64,000 bases of DNA from Natranaeroarchaeum sulfidigenes (GCF_017094485.1 NZ_CP064786.1:2918788-2982787); one strand, 5' to 3'; counted from the stretch's first letter, positions 45,065 through 55,056 are shown. Translations and numbers: made by a program. Notes: generated by a model from the sequence alone, not told the origin.

Positions 45065-45206
45065 CGGTCTCACCAACCGGTTCTGGGATCTGATCGATCT
45101 CGTCGTCCTGGGCCGGGGCGTCCAGCAGGACGCAACCGGGGTATCCCCGGAGGCCACAGCCGTGAACCCGCGCCGTTTTTCCCATTGCGGTGCTATCACA
45201 CGGGTA

Positions 45207-46463
45207 ATGAGCATGAAACTCGACGCGCCGGCAGAGGACGTGCCGCCGGAGGCCGAGGACGGCGTCTGGCTGTCCTGCATCGCCTGCGATCACACCCTCG
45301 CACCCTTCGACGACGTCGTCTTTACCTGTCCCGAATGCGACGGGCTTCTCGAAGTGCGCTACGCCGATCTCCCCACCTTCGAGGACTTCGAGGGCACCGG
45401 CGTCTGGCGCTACGACGACGCCCTGCCAGTCGAGATGGGCGTGACGATTCAGGAGGGCAACACGCCCCTGTACGAGGTACCTGAACTGGAAGCCGAAACC
45501 GGCGTCGAGCATCTCCACGTGAAACACGAGGGGATGAACCCGACGGGCAGTTTCAAAGACCGTGGGATGACCGTGGGCGTGCAGGTCGCCAGTCGCCTCG
45601 GCGTCGACCGGCTCGCTTGCGCGTCGACCGGCAACACCAGCGCCGCGCTGTCGGCCTACGGTGCGCGCTCCGAACTGGAGACGCTCGTACTCCTCCCTGC
45701 AGGAAAAGTCGCCGCGGGGAAGGTCGCCCAGGCCAGCCTCCACGGCGCGCGCATCCTCGAAGTCGACGGCAACTTCGACACCTGTCTGGACATCGTGCAG
45801 GACCTGGCGATGAGCGGACACGTCTACCTGCTGAACTCGTTGAACCCCTTCCGGCTGGAGGGTCAGAAGACCATCGGCCTCGAAATCCTCGAACAGTGTC
45901 AGGACCGAACGGGCGCGTACCCCGACCGGATCGTCCTCCCGGTCGGCAACGCGGGCAATACGAGTGCGCTGTACAAGGCCTTCCGCGAGCTCGTCCAGTC
46001 GGGCGCGCTCGACGAGAGCGAGGTCCCAAAACTCACCGGCGTGCAAGCCGAGGGAGCCGCCCCGATGGTCGAAGCCGTCGAGGAGGGCAACGACGAGATT
46101 CGACGCTGGGACCACGTCGAGACCCGTGCGACGGCGATCCGGATCGGTAACCCGGTCAACGCGCCGAAGGCGCTCCCCGGAATCCGCGAGACCGGCGGCA
46201 CGGCCGTCGCCGTCTCCGACGACGAGATCACTGACGCGCAGCGCTCGCTCGCCGAGGAGGGCGTCGGCGTCGAACCAGCCAGTGCGGCCTCGATTGCTGG
46301 CCTCCGCAAACTCCGCGATCAGGGCGTGGTCGGGAGCGACGAAAACGTCGTCTGCCTGACGACCGGGCATCTGCTGAAAGATCCCGAGGAGGCCGCCGCC
46401 GCCGGGAGCGATCCGGAGCCGGTCCCGGGCGATACCGAGGGTGTCCTCGATCATCTGGAGTGA
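45207..46463 (+). CDS. thrC: Threonine synthase
   Basis: 418 residues, PLP fold type II. It converts O-phosphohomoserine to threonine. A zinc-ribbon-like CIACDHTLAPFDDVVFTCPEC lies at residues 24-44, common in archaeal ThrC. The PLP Lys is in NPTGSFKDRGM near residue 117, and the phosphate loop is VGNAGNTSALY near 247. Start MSMKLDAP at 45207; the longer upstream frame overlaps the gene fragment and has unlikely codons. The next gene is convergent. Confidence 0.93.
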   Translation: MSMKLDAPAEDVPPEAEDGVWLSCIACDHTLAPFDDVVFTCPECDGLLEVRYADLPTFEDFEGTGVWRYDDALPVEMGVTIQEGNTPLYEVPELEAETGVEHLHVKHEGMNPTGSFKDRGMTVGVQVASRLGVDRLACASTGNTSAALSAYGARSELETLVLLPAGKVAAGKVAQASLHGARILEVDGNFDTCLDIVQDLAMSGHVYLLNSLNPFRLEGQKTIGLEILEQCQDRTGAYPDRIVLPVGNAGNTSALYKAFRELVQSGALDESEVPKLTGVQAEGAAPMVEAVEEGNDEIRRWDHVETRATAIRIGNPVNAPKALPGIRETGGTAVAVSDDEITDAQRSLAEEGVGVEPASAASIAGLRKLRDQGVVGSDENVVCLTTGHLLKDPEEAAAAGSDPEPVPGDTEGVLDHLE

Positions 46464-46502
46464 CGGCGACGGCCAGTAGGACGGGAAACCGACCGGTATC
46501 GG

Positions 46503-47843
46503 TCAGGCACCGACCGCGTGATAACTGAATTTCGTGTACATGAAGACAGAGAGGACGGCGCACAGCACCCCCAGAGCCGCGATGACGACGAAGCCAGTCG
46601 CGTACCCCGAAACGCCGTAGTAGTCGACGAACAGTCCCAGTACTGGTGGGATGAGAAAGCCGCCGAACGCCCCGATCCCCCCGACGATGCCTGAGGCACC
46701 CCCGACTGCTTCGGGGACGTACATCGGTACCAGCTGTGTTGCTGCGGCGTTCGCGATGCCGACACCGGTCGCCAGAAACAGCATGGCTGCTATCGACACA
46801 CGGAACCCGTCCGCAATCATCACCAGCACTCCAGCAGCCCCAATCACTGAGAAGCTGACGGCCGAGACACGTTCGCCACCGACTCTGTCGCTCAGGAACC
46901 CACCGGGGATACGTATGAACGTCGCCAGCAGTGTGAACCCGAGCGCGGTGAGGACACCAGCGGTACGAGGATCGACACCGTGAAACGAAACCCAGTAGGA
47001 CGGGTACCATACCGTCAGGGCGAGAAATCCGCCGAGAGATGTAAAATACAGGGTGACCAGCATCCACGTCCGTGACATGGTCGCTGCCTCGCGGATCGAT
47101 CCCCATGCGTCCTCGCTCGGGAATATCTCCTCGCCGAGTTCCCTGCTCACCTCTCGGGCCCTCTGTGGATCGAGGCCCTGTCTTTTCAGCTGGAAATAGT
47201 ACGGGTCGGCCGCGGTCGCCGCATACACGAGTATCCCACCGACAAGGAAGAAGATCCAGACGAAGTAGGTGGTTGTGAGGCCGAGGACGCCGATGAGTAT
47301 CGGCAACAGTATCGTGAAGATTCCCGGCGAGCTGTTGCCGAGTCCAGCGTAGATAGCCAAGGCACTACCCTGTTCTTCGCTCTGATGCCAGTAGGAGGCC
47401 TGTGTAAGCCCCACCGAAAAGGTACCAATACCGCAGCCGCTCAACGCACCCAGAACGAATATGAGCGGATAGTGACGCGCACTAAGCCCCTCGATCCCGA
47501 CGAAATGCAGCATCGCCGAAAAGCCGATCATCCCGATCGCGGACAGACCGAGCAACGTAAGAAACGGCTTCCGTGGACCGACATCGTCGGCCCACGCTCC
47601 GGCCGGAATTCGGATGAGAGAGCCGATCAGGTTTGGCGCACCGACCAGTAGGCCGAGGAGTACCCCCGACAGACCCAGTGCCTGTTCGAACTGTTCGGCG
47701 GCTGGACCGTACATCACGACGCCAGCGAAGCCGATAAAGAAACCGAACGTCGCACCGACGAGTCCCCTGCGTGGGGACCCCCGAACGGATATCTCGTCAG
47801 GGATATCGTAGTTTTCCAAGTCCCCATCCGTCGGATCCGTCAT
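46503..47843 (-). CDS. MFS transporter, nitrate/nitrite porter (NarK) type
   Basis: 446 residues with about 12 membrane helices. Features of the NNP family include the Gly-rich FGFFIGFAGVVMYGPA start of helix 1, RIPAGAWADDVGPRKPF (loop 2-3), GTFSVGLTQASYWHQSEEQG and the second signature RIPGGFLSDRVGGERV. It would import nitrate or export nitrite, but no nitrate reductase genes are nearby, so another anion is possible. Start at MTDPTDGD (47843). A TATA-like CCAAATATGTTTATG region lies 20-35 nt upstream. Confidence 0.85.
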   Translation of the reverse strand: MTDPTDGDLENYDIPDEISVRGSPRRGLVGATFGFFIGFAGVVMYGPAAEQFEQALGLSGVLLGLLVGAPNLIGSLIRIPAGAWADDVGPRKPFLTLLGLSAIGMIGFSAMLHFVGIEGLSARHYPLIFVLGALSGCGIGTFSVGLTQASYWHQSEEQGSALAIYAGLGNSSPGIFTILLPILIGVLGLTTTYFVWIFFLVGGILVYAATAADPYYFQLKRQGLDPQRAREVSRELGEEIFPSEDAWGSIREAATMSRTWMLVTLYFTSLGGFLALTVWYPSYWVSFHGVDPRTAGVLTALGFTLLATFIRIPGGFLSDRVGGERVSAVSFSVIGAAGVLVMIADGFRVSIAAMLFLATGVGIANAAATQLVPMYVPEAVGGASGIVGGIGAFGGFLIPPVLGLFVDYYGVSGYATGFVVIAALGVLCAVLSVFMYTKFSYHAVGA

Positions 47844-48013
47844 TGCTACCGTGGTTGTCGACCGAACATAAACATATTTGGAAGACGAATCATACGCTGG
47901 GAGGATGGTGACTACCCGCGGCGGTTGGGCCACCCACGCTCGCGACCGTCTGCGTTCCCGTCGGCTGATAAAATGATTTAGGACGTACCCGGAGAGAGTA
48001 CCAACAACGGACT

Positions 48014-48901
48014 ATGTACGATACCGTCTTGGTTCCGACCGATGGCAGCGACATCGCGTCCATCGCCGGAGAGGTGGCGATAGCCGTGGCAGCTCGGTTC
48101 GATGCGACCATCGAGGCGCTGTACGTCTCCACGGACGGTTCGCCCGAACCGTCACCTGACGCTCAATCAGAGGCCCGGAATCGACGGGGACAGGACGCCC
48201 TGGCGAAGATCGAGAAACGAGCAGCCGACGCTGCCGTCGAGAGTACGACCGCGCTCGTCGAGGCAAACGGGTCTGATCCGATCTATCGAACGATTCTCGA
48301 TTACGCCGACTCCAGCGATACTGATCTCATCGTCATGGGGACACACGGTCGGACTGGTGTCGGCAGAATCGTGCTCGGAAGTGTCACAGAACAGACGCTG
48401 CGTGAGTCGCCAGTCCCCGTGATGGCGCTCCACGAGAATACCGCATTCTCGGGCGATTTCGACTCTCTGCTCGTCCCAACTGATGGCAGCGATGCCGCCG
48501 AATCCGCTCTGGACCACGGTATCGAACTCGCGCTTACCACCGGCGCAACGCTCCACATAATCAGCGTCGTTGATGTCGGTGCCGTTGCGGGAAGCTACAA
48601 CGTCGAGGGTGTCGCCGACAAATTAAGAGAAGGCAGCAACGAGGCACTCGGGACGGCAGTCGAGCGCGCGGAAGACGCAGGCGTCTCGTCGATCGAATCG
48701 ACCGTGTTGACGGGTGCGCCCGGACGGTCGATCTGTGAGTACGCCAACCAGCACGGTATCGATACCATCGCAATGGGAACGCGTGGGCTGACAGGCGTCG
48801 AACGCCTGGTTCTCGGATCCGTCACGGAGCGAGTTGTCCGCCGTAGTCCCGTCCCTGTCATCGGAACGAAAGCCACCATCACATCGGACCATACGTCGTG
48901 A
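48014..48901 (+). CDS. Universal stress protein with two UspA domains
   Basis: 295 residues. Two tandem UspA domains: the first (1-140) with the ATP-binding loop GTHGRTGVGRIVLGS, the second (about 150-290) with GTRGLTGVERLVLGS. Each ends in a PVPV strand. Such proteins bind ATP and respond to stress or energy status; in haloarchaea they often partner transporters. Here the neighbour is a divergent MFS transporter. Two hairpins follow the stop. Confidence 0.92.
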   Translation: MYDTVLVPTDGSDIASIAGEVAIAVAARFDATIEALYVSTDGSPEPSPDAQSEARNRRGQDALAKIEKRAADAAVESTTALVEANGSDPIYRTILDYADSSDTDLIVMGTHGRTGVGRIVLGSVTEQTLRESPVPVMALHENTAFSGDFDSLLVPTDGSDAAESALDHGIELALTTGATLHIISVVDVGAVAGSYNVEGVADKLREGSNEALGTAVERAEDAGVSSIESTVLTGAPGRSICEYANQHGIDTIAMGTRGLTGVERLVLGSVTERVVRRSPVPVIGTKATITSDHTS

Positions 48902-48918
48902 ACCCATCACAGGAGCAT

Positions 48919-48984
48919 GCTGCCAACGGCAGCACGCGTGAACCGTTTTCCCCGCAGGGAGAGCTCCTGACTGTCAGAACAGTC
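48919..48984 (+). terminator. Two short hairpins after the UspA gene
   Basis: GCTGCC-AAC-GGCAGC (48919-48933) and GACTGT-CAGA-ACAGTC (48969-48984) lie in the convergent region between the UspA gene and the third histidine kinase. They may end transcription on either strand. Confidence 0.35.
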
Positions 48985-49068
48985 CTCGCCACTCGGTCGG
49001 GTTTCGGCCAGTAGGTAACTCTGTTATCGGTTCGGAGAGAGATGTCGTATAGAACCGAAGACAGCAGC

Positions 49069-50997
49069 CTACCGGGTTCTGATCTCGAAACGCGCACCAC
49101 CGGACTCGCTGTCGACGAGATCAACCTCCCACCCGTGGGCGCTCGCTATCACTTCAACGATTCGAAGTCCGAACCCGGTACCGTCTTCGTGGGTCGTGTA
49201 GCCACGATCGAATACGTCCTCTTTCTCGTCGTCCGGGATGCCGATCCCATCGTCAGCGACGTAAAAACCGTCCTCGAGACCGCCGACGGTGATCCGGACG
49301 TGCTCGGTATCGCCCAGGTTGTGTTGAGTGGCGTCTTGCTGAGCTTGCGAAGCTGGACTCGAAGCGTCTCGTGCTTCGGCCTCCTGAGGTGTGTACGAGT
49401 CAGGGCTCGTGGAGCCATGCTCCACGGCGTCCTGCTGAGCGTGCGAAGCAGGGTTCGCGTAGCTGTGCTCCACGGCATCCTGCTGAGCTTGCGAAGCAGG
49501 GTTCGTAGAGCCGTGCTCTACGGCATTAGAAAACAGGTTCTCCAGGAGTTCGAGCAGCCGGTCACGATCGGCGTTGATGCTTCCGACATCGTCTTCGACG
49601 ACGAGAGTCGCCTCCGCAGTGTCGAGTGTGTCCCACGCGAGTGCAGCAGCGTCCGCAATCGACTCCGGACCGACCTCACCGACGATCTCGCCGTCCCGCG
49701 CGAGCGTCAGCAGGTCATCGCTCATCCGGTCGATCCGGTCGAGCGCCGCTTCGATTTCCCCGACAATCTCGGGATCGGCATCCAGCAGTTCGAGATAGCC
49801 CTGTGCGACCGAAAGCGGGTTTCGGAGGTCATGAGAGACGATTCCAGCGAACTCCTCTAGACGCTCGTTCTGGTTCGACAGCCGTTCTTTCCGCGCAGCA
49901 CTATCGAGGGCTGTTCGGACGTTTGCAGCGAACACTTCGGCCAGCTCTACCGCGGATTCGTCGATACCCTCCCCAGTATCGACAACGCCGAGCGCACCGT
50001 GGTGGCCAAGCGGGAACGCGACGCAGGCCGGCGTATCGAGCTCGTCGACTGTGTCGTATGGACGGGGTTCCTCGGTGGCTTCCACGGCGACCGCCTCTCG
50101 GAGCTCAGAGGAGGCCTCTAGCGTCGACGTACACTGCGCGAAAGAGTCGATTCCAGCCCCAGGAGCTGTCTCGAACGAAAGTTCCCCACCAGCATCCGAA
50201 ATAGCAAGGACGACAGTGGGCATATCGGGGACAGCGGTCGGGATCTCGGTCGCCACGTCGACGATTTCGTCCCGGCTCTCCGACGCAACGAGCCGACGAC
50301 TGGCAGTATGAACGGTATTGAGCATCTTCTCGTGGCGACGTTGTTCGGTTACGTCGCGCGTCGAGCCCACTATACCGACGACCTCACCGCCATCGTCGCG
50401 GCGCGGCGCTTTCGTCGTACTGACCCACCGTCTTCGACCATCGTCATCGGTGTACTCCTCAACCTTGTTGACGATCGGCTCGCCCGTTTCCATGATCGCC
50501 ACTTCCTCCTGGCGGAGGTCCATCCCGATGTCAGGAGCGAGTTCGAAGTCCGTGAGCCCGATCAGTTCCTCGCGTGAAAGACCGTAGTGATCCGATTTCG
50601 CCTCGCTTACCGCCGCGAACTGGCCGTATTCGTTTTTGACAAATACGCGATGCGGGATATTATCGAGGAGGTCATCGAGCAGCACCGCTTCATCGGCAAA
50701 GGGCTCGATCTCCCCGGCCGCATGGAGGAGGCGTTCCGCGACGAGATCGACAAAGGTGTCATCAGTCCAGTCCTTCGATGGGAGACAGATGACATCGTCC
50801 GCACCGGAACGTTTTGCCGTGCGGGCGAACCCATCCGAGGCGTCGACTGCAACCGCAACCACCGTAGCCGACCCAACGTTGTCACTGACCCGACGAACTG
50901 CCTCGATGCCGTCGACGTCCGAACAGTCCGGAACGACGATACAGTCCGGATCGGCCGACTCCGGCACGGATATCGAGTCGACGTGCCGGATTGTCAC
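49069..50997 (-). CDS. Sensor histidine kinase with repeat-expanded ATPase domain
   Basis: 642 residues. Order: a receiver-like N-terminal domain lacking its first strand (about 1-100), a PAS domain (LLDDLLDNIPHRVFVKNEYG to about 225), a GAF-like region, the HisKA H-box FAGIVSHDLRNPLSV near 395, and a HATPase. Between the N-box (NLFSNAVEHGS) and the G1 box (VADDGIGIPDDEKED) lies an insertion of four 16-residue units, DAVEH...NPASQAQQ, absent from the two paralogs. Cytosolic: no membrane helix. No response regulator is adjacent. Third member of a minus-strand paralog set. Confidence 0.88.
   Translation of the reverse strand: MTIRHVDSISVPESADPDCIVVPDCSDVDGIEAVRRVSDNVGSATVVAVAVDASDGFARTAKRSGADDVICLPSKDWTDDTFVDLVAERLLHAAGEIEPFADEAVLLDDLLDNIPHRVFVKNEYGQFAAVSEAKSDHYGLSREELIGLTDFELAPDIGMDLRQEEVAIMETGEPIVNKVEEYTDDDGRRRWVSTTKAPRRDDGGEVVGIVGSTRDVTEQRRHEKMLNTVHTASRRLVASESRDEIVDVATEIPTAVPDMPTVVLAISDAGGELSFETAPGAGIDSFAQCTSTLEASSELREAVAVEATEEPRPYDTVDELDTPACVAFPLGHHGALGVVDTGEGIDESAVELAEVFAANVRTALDSAARKERLSNQNERLEEFAGIVSHDLRNPLSVAQGYLELLDADPEIVGEIEAALDRIDRMSDDLLTLARDGEIVGEVGPESIADAAALAWDTLDTAEATLVVEDDVGSINADRDRLLELLENLFSNAVEHGSTNPASQAQQDAVEHSYANPASHAQQDAVEHGSTSPDSYTPQEAEARDASSPASQAQQDATQHNLGDTEHVRITVGGLEDGFYVADDGIGIPDDEKEDVFDRGYTTHEDGTGFGLRIVEVIASAHGWEVDLVDSESGGARFEIRTR
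49317..49508 (-). repeat. 48-bp tandem repeats in a histidine kinase gene
   Basis: Four units of about 48 bp (49317-49364, 49365-49412, 49413-49460, 49461-49508), with a partial fifth from the original N-box. The two units at 49413 and 49461 differ in only a few bases; the others are diverged. Each encodes 16 residues, so copy changes keep the frame. Confidence 0.8.
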
Positions 50998-51162
50998 GTC
51001 ATCGCTCAGCCCCTCAAGCGCATGATCGACCTGTGTGAGTACCCCCGCTGGATCGGCTACAAGGACGGTTGCTGAAATCGTATCACCCCCAGTGATCTGG
51101 TTAATGTCTATAATTCAATGATAAAAAACTGTCGTGTTACTATCCTCCATGGGAGTCGGGAA

Positions 51163-53061
51163 CTACCTATCGGTCGTGTCAATCTCGAACCGAGCACCTG
51201 TGTCCGAGAGTGCGGCGTCGTCGACCGATACCGACCAGCCGTGCGCCTCCGCAAGCGTCCGAACAATATAGAGGCCGAAGCCGGTTCCAGTATCACTGTT
51301 TGTATACCCTTGCTCGAACACTTTCGCTCGCTCCGTCTCGGGGATTCCCGGTCCGTCATCCTCGACAAAGAAGCCGGTTGGCGTCGTCCCGACAGTTATG
51401 ACGACGGGCGAGTCCGTGGGCCCTGAGCCGTGCTCGACACTGTTCGTGAACAGGTTTGCCAGCAGCTCGACGAGACGATCACGGTCGGCCTCGATCTGAG
51501 CGTCCCCCGAAACGACTTCGAGTGAGACCCCTGGTGTCGAAACCTCCTGCCAGGCTGAACGAGCCACCGCATCGAGCGAGACGGGGGTCGTTTCGCCGAC
51601 AACCTGTCCCTTCTTGGCGAGTGTCAGCAGTTCGTCAGTGAGTCGCTCCATCCGGTCGAGCGAGTGACGGATCTCATCTTTACTCTCGTCGTCGACCTCG
51701 GTCTGCGGAAGATACCCCTTTGCTATCGAGAGGGGGTTGCGGATGTCGTGGGAGACGATCCCGGCGAACTCTTCGAGTCGTTCGTTCTGTCTGGCGAGTT
51801 CCTGCTCGCGGGCGCGCAGTGCTTCCTCGTGGGTCATGCGTGAGAGTGCTGTCTCGACGTTGGCCGCCAGCACGTCGGCCAGATCGATTCCGAACTCATC
51901 AAGCGAGTCGCCGGTCGCACCAAAGCCGAGGACGCCATGGTCCCCCAGCGGGATAGTGACCACGTGCGGTTCAAACTCGGAGACGTCCTCGATCTCAGTT
52001 TCCGTTCGAACGACGGGGGCAGCATCGTTGGATGGGAGATGGATAAACTGCGAGTCCCCGGTCTCGAACGCGTGCTGGCACCACGATCTCTGTGCATCGA
52101 ATACCGCAGAGCTGTTCGCGGTCTCCCCGGTGCAGACCGGTTCGACACCGTCATCGGCGACGAGTAATACCTGTACGACGGGGAGGTCAGGGATGTCGTC
52201 CGCGATATCGACGACGATCTCAGCGATCTCCTCGCGGGACTGGGCACTCATCAGATCGCGACTCGCCGCGTGGAGGGCATTGACCATCTGCTCCTGGCGC
52301 TTCTGATCCGACACGTCGACCGCCGTTCCGATAATTCCGACGACTGTATCGTCGCTGTCGTAGCGCGGCGCTTTGGTGACGTTGATCCAGCGATCGGATC
52401 CGGCCTCGTCGGTATAATGTTCCGTCCGATTGATAACCGGGTCTTCCGTCTCCATGATCTCCGATTCTTCGGCCCAGAGATCACGGGCGTACTCCGGTGA
52501 GAACAGCTCCTGATCGGTGAGACCGATCATCTGTTCGCGGGTAAGTCCGTACTCTTCGGCCGCAATGGAACTGGCTTCTGCGATCCGGCCGCGGTCGTCC
52601 TTGATAAAGACCTGATGTGGTAGATACTCCATCAGTGAGTCGAGCAGCTCGCTGTCGCTGGCGAACTCGCCACCTTTGCCAGCAGCATAGCGAAGCCGCC
52701 GGTCGGCCGCAACCGGCATGTCCTCGTCGATCCTGACCTCCGGCGGGAGCGACATGACATCGGCGGCACCGGTATCGAACGCTTCGGAAACGAAGTCGGT
52801 TCCGGGATCGTTGGCTATGACGACGACCGGAACATCGGGAAGTCGCAGCCTGACCATCGATAGCTGGCTCGTGCCCTCGATACCGGCGTCAGCATCGTGA
52901 CACACCACAGCGATGTCGGGATCGTGATCCGCGATCCCGTCGGGGGCCGGGACAGATTGGACAGTCGCTGCATCGTCGACGCCGTCTAACGCACGCTCGA
53001 CCTGGTCGAGTGTCTCGGAGGCCCCCACGAGGAGCACGTCGAGTGGGGGTCGATCAGTCAT
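51163..53061 (-). CDS. Sensor histidine kinase, paralog 2
   Basis: 632 residues. Same layout as the neighbours: receiver-like domain (DVLLVGASETLDQVERAL; the phosphoacceptor position reads His-Asp rather than a clear Asp), PAS (LLDSLMEYLPHQVFIKDDRG), GAF-like region, HisKA with FAGIVSHDIRNPLSIAKGY, and HATPase with NLFTNSVEHGS then VEDDGPGIPETERAK, without repeats. It overlaps the upstream paralog by eight bases, so the two are co-transcribed. It is 165 nt from the third kinase. Signal unknown. Confidence 0.88.
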   Translation of the reverse strand: MTDRPPLDVLLVGASETLDQVERALDGVDDAATVQSVPAPDGIADHDPDIAVVCHDADAGIEGTSQLSMVRLRLPDVPVVVIANDPGTDFVSEAFDTGAADVMSLPPEVRIDEDMPVAADRRLRYAAGKGGEFASDSELLDSLMEYLPHQVFIKDDRGRIAEASSIAAEEYGLTREQMIGLTDQELFSPEYARDLWAEESEIMETEDPVINRTEHYTDEAGSDRWINVTKAPRYDSDDTVVGIIGTAVDVSDQKRQEQMVNALHAASRDLMSAQSREEIAEIVVDIADDIPDLPVVQVLLVADDGVEPVCTGETANSSAVFDAQRSWCQHAFETGDSQFIHLPSNDAAPVVRTETEIEDVSEFEPHVVTIPLGDHGVLGFGATGDSLDEFGIDLADVLAANVETALSRMTHEEALRAREQELARQNERLEEFAGIVSHDIRNPLSIAKGYLPQTEVDDESKDEIRHSLDRMERLTDELLTLAKKGQVVGETTPVSLDAVARSAWQEVSTPGVSLEVVSGDAQIEADRDRLVELLANLFTNSVEHGSGPTDSPVVITVGTTPTGFFVEDDGPGIPETERAKVFEQGYTNSDTGTGFGLYIVRTLAEAHGWSVSVDDAALSDTGARFEIDTTDR

Positions 53062-54967
53062 CCGTTATCCCCACGAACTCGAACCGAGCACCGGTTTCGG
53101 CGTGTTTCGCGTCGGTCACTTCGACAGTCCATCCGTGGGCCTCGGCAAGCGTCTCGACGATATACAGGCCAAGCCCGGTACCGCCACCGTCGGAAAACCC
53201 CTGATCGAAAACACTGGGTTTGTTTTCGTCCGGAATGCCAACGCCATCATCTTCGAGATAAAACCCGTCTTCGAGCACGCCGACGGAGATCCGGACGGAC
53301 GAGTCGGAAGTCGTGGAGTTGTGCTCGATCGCGTTTCTGATCAGGTTCTCGAACAGTTCGGCCGTTCTCGCGGGATCGGACTCGAAGCTGACACTCTCGC
53401 GAACGTCGAGTACAGCGCCGTCAGTGTCGACGCTTTGCCATGCGTCCTCGATAACCGCCCGGAGCGAAACCTGCTCCGTATTACCGATGATCTGGCCCTG
53501 GCGAGCGAGCGTCAGCAGTTCGTCCGTGAGTTGTTCCATGCGGCCGAGCGCCCACTGGACCTGTTCGGCGCTCTCATCAGTGGTGTCGAACATCTCCGCG
53601 TACCCCTGTGCGACCGACAGCGGGTTGCGGAGGTCGTGGCTGACGATGCTGGCGAACTCCTGTAGCCGCTCGTTCTGTCTGGCCAACTCGCGCTCACGCC
53701 GTCGGATGGCGTCTTCGCGAGCAATACGGTCCAGCGCGGCTTCGGCGTTTGCCGCGAGCACTTCCATGAGATCGATACTAAACTCGCTGAGGGTGTCATT
53801 CGTCGACCCGAATCCGAGGACGCCGTGATTACCGAGTGGAAGCGTAACGGCGATCGGGTCGACCCCCCTGGCCGCCTCCGATTCCGCGTACCCGACGACC
53901 GATGAGGCGCTCCCCCCGGAGAGTTGAACGATAAACTGCAGTTCGTCGGTCTCGTAGGCGCGATCGAACCACTGGGTGTAACGATCGTAAATCGACGGCG
54001 TATCGTCGGCGCGACTGGTCGCGGCGATCCGCAGGGAACCATCGGTCGAATCGGCGAACAACACGTCGAGAACGGGAAGATCAGGGATGTCTCTGGCGAT
54101 CTCGACGGCAGTCGTGGCGACACCGTTCTCGGTCGTCGCGGAAACGAGTTCGCGGCTCGCAACGTGGAGGGCGTTCATCATCTCCTCGTTACGTTTCTGT
54201 TCGGTGATATCCCGTGCAGTGCCGATGATGCCGACGACTTCCTCTCCGTTGGGGCCGTATCGTGGAGCCTTGGTTGTGTTGACCCACCGCTCTCTCCCCT
54301 CGTCGTCGACGAACTGCTCGACGTTGTTGATCATCGGCTCCTCGGTCGCCATAATCTCGTCTTCCTGCTCGCGCAGGGCACGTGCGGTCTCCGGATCGAA
54401 CAGATCGTAATCCGTCATCCCGATTAGCTGCTCGCGATCGGGCTTGTGTTCACGAACGGAGACATCGCTGATCGCGGCGATCCGGCCGACATCGTCCTTG
54501 ATGAACACCTGATGTGGGAGATGCTGCATCACGGAATCGAGCAGTTCGGTGTCGGTCTGGAACGACTCTCCTTTGCCCGCTGCGTGGCGAATCCGACGCA
54601 CGGTCACGACGGGACGGTCCGTATCGATCCTGTTTTCCGGTCCAGTACAGATCACGTCGGTCGCACCTGCTGCCAGCGCGTTGGTGACGTAGTACGCAGT
54701 TGGATCGATGGAGTGGATAACAACTGGGACCGAGGGAAGTTCCTCGTGAACCGCATGCATGAGATCGATTCCGTCGACACCCCTGGTCCGATAATCGATA
54801 ACAACCAGACAGTCGGGCTCGATGGTGGTCGTGTCGAGTTCATCGACGGACGAAACGGTCTCGACGGTGATCGTTTCATCAGTCTCACTGAGTGCACGCG
54901 AAAGCGGCCCAAGCTCGTCGATCGGATCGACGAGCAGCACAGTCATCGGCTCGAAGGCGTGGGCCAT
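53054..54967 (-). CDS. Sensor histidine kinase, paralog 1
   Basis: 637 residues. It has the best-preserved receiver-like domain of the three (VLLVDPIDELGPLSRAL, CLVVIDYRTRGVDGIDLM with the acceptor-like Asp, then VIHSIDPTAYYV). PAS (LLDSVMQHLPHQVFIKDDVG), GAF-like region, HisKA (FASIVSHDLRNPLSVAQGYAE) and HATPase (NLIRNAIEHNS, LEDDGVGIPDENKP) follow. First gene of the minus-strand set, with TATA-like AT-rich sequence just upstream. An internal ATG (MTVLLVD, residue 8) is a possible start. Confidence 0.88.
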   Translation of the reverse strand: MAHAFEPMTVLLVDPIDELGPLSRALSETDETITVETVSSVDELDTTTIEPDCLVVIDYRTRGVDGIDLMHAVHEELPSVPVVIHSIDPTAYYVTNALAAGATDVICTGPENRIDTDRPVVTVRRIRHAAGKGESFQTDTELLDSVMQHLPHQVFIKDDVGRIAAISDVSVREHKPDREQLIGMTDYDLFDPETARALREQEDEIMATEEPMINNVEQFVDDEGRERWVNTTKAPRYGPNGEEVVGIIGTARDITEQKRNEEMMNALHVASRELVSATTENGVATTAVEIARDIPDLPVLDVLFADSTDGSLRIAATSRADDTPSIYDRYTQWFDRAYETDELQFIVQLSGGSASSVVGYAESEAARGVDPIAVTLPLGNHGVLGFGSTNDTLSEFSIDLMEVLAANAEAALDRIAREDAIRRRERELARQNERLQEFASIVSHDLRNPLSVAQGYAEMFDTTDESAEQVQWALGRMEQLTDELLTLARQGQIIGNTEQVSLRAVIEDAWQSVDTDGAVLDVRESVSFESDPARTAELFENLIRNAIEHNSTTSDSSVRISVGVLEDGFYLEDDGVGIPDENKPSVFDQGFSDGGGTGLGLYIVETLAEAHGWTVEVTDAKHAETGARFEFVGITDD

Positions 54968-55056
54968 AGGTGTCGTCTCCTTCCGATTTATAGCCCAGCA
55001 TAAAAACAGTGACGGACCTTATTAATCGGGATTAAGAGAGGAATAAACGACAGAGC

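Noticed and set aside
44913-45206. N-terminal extension of thrC to 44913
   Set aside because: The extension has no threonine synthase similarity, overlaps the gene fragment in another frame, and similarity starts at MSMKLDAP.
49317-49508. 48-bp direct repeats as a CRISPR-like array
   Set aside because: The units are contiguous, with no spacers, and encode in-frame residues of a histidine kinase, so they are coding tandem repeats.
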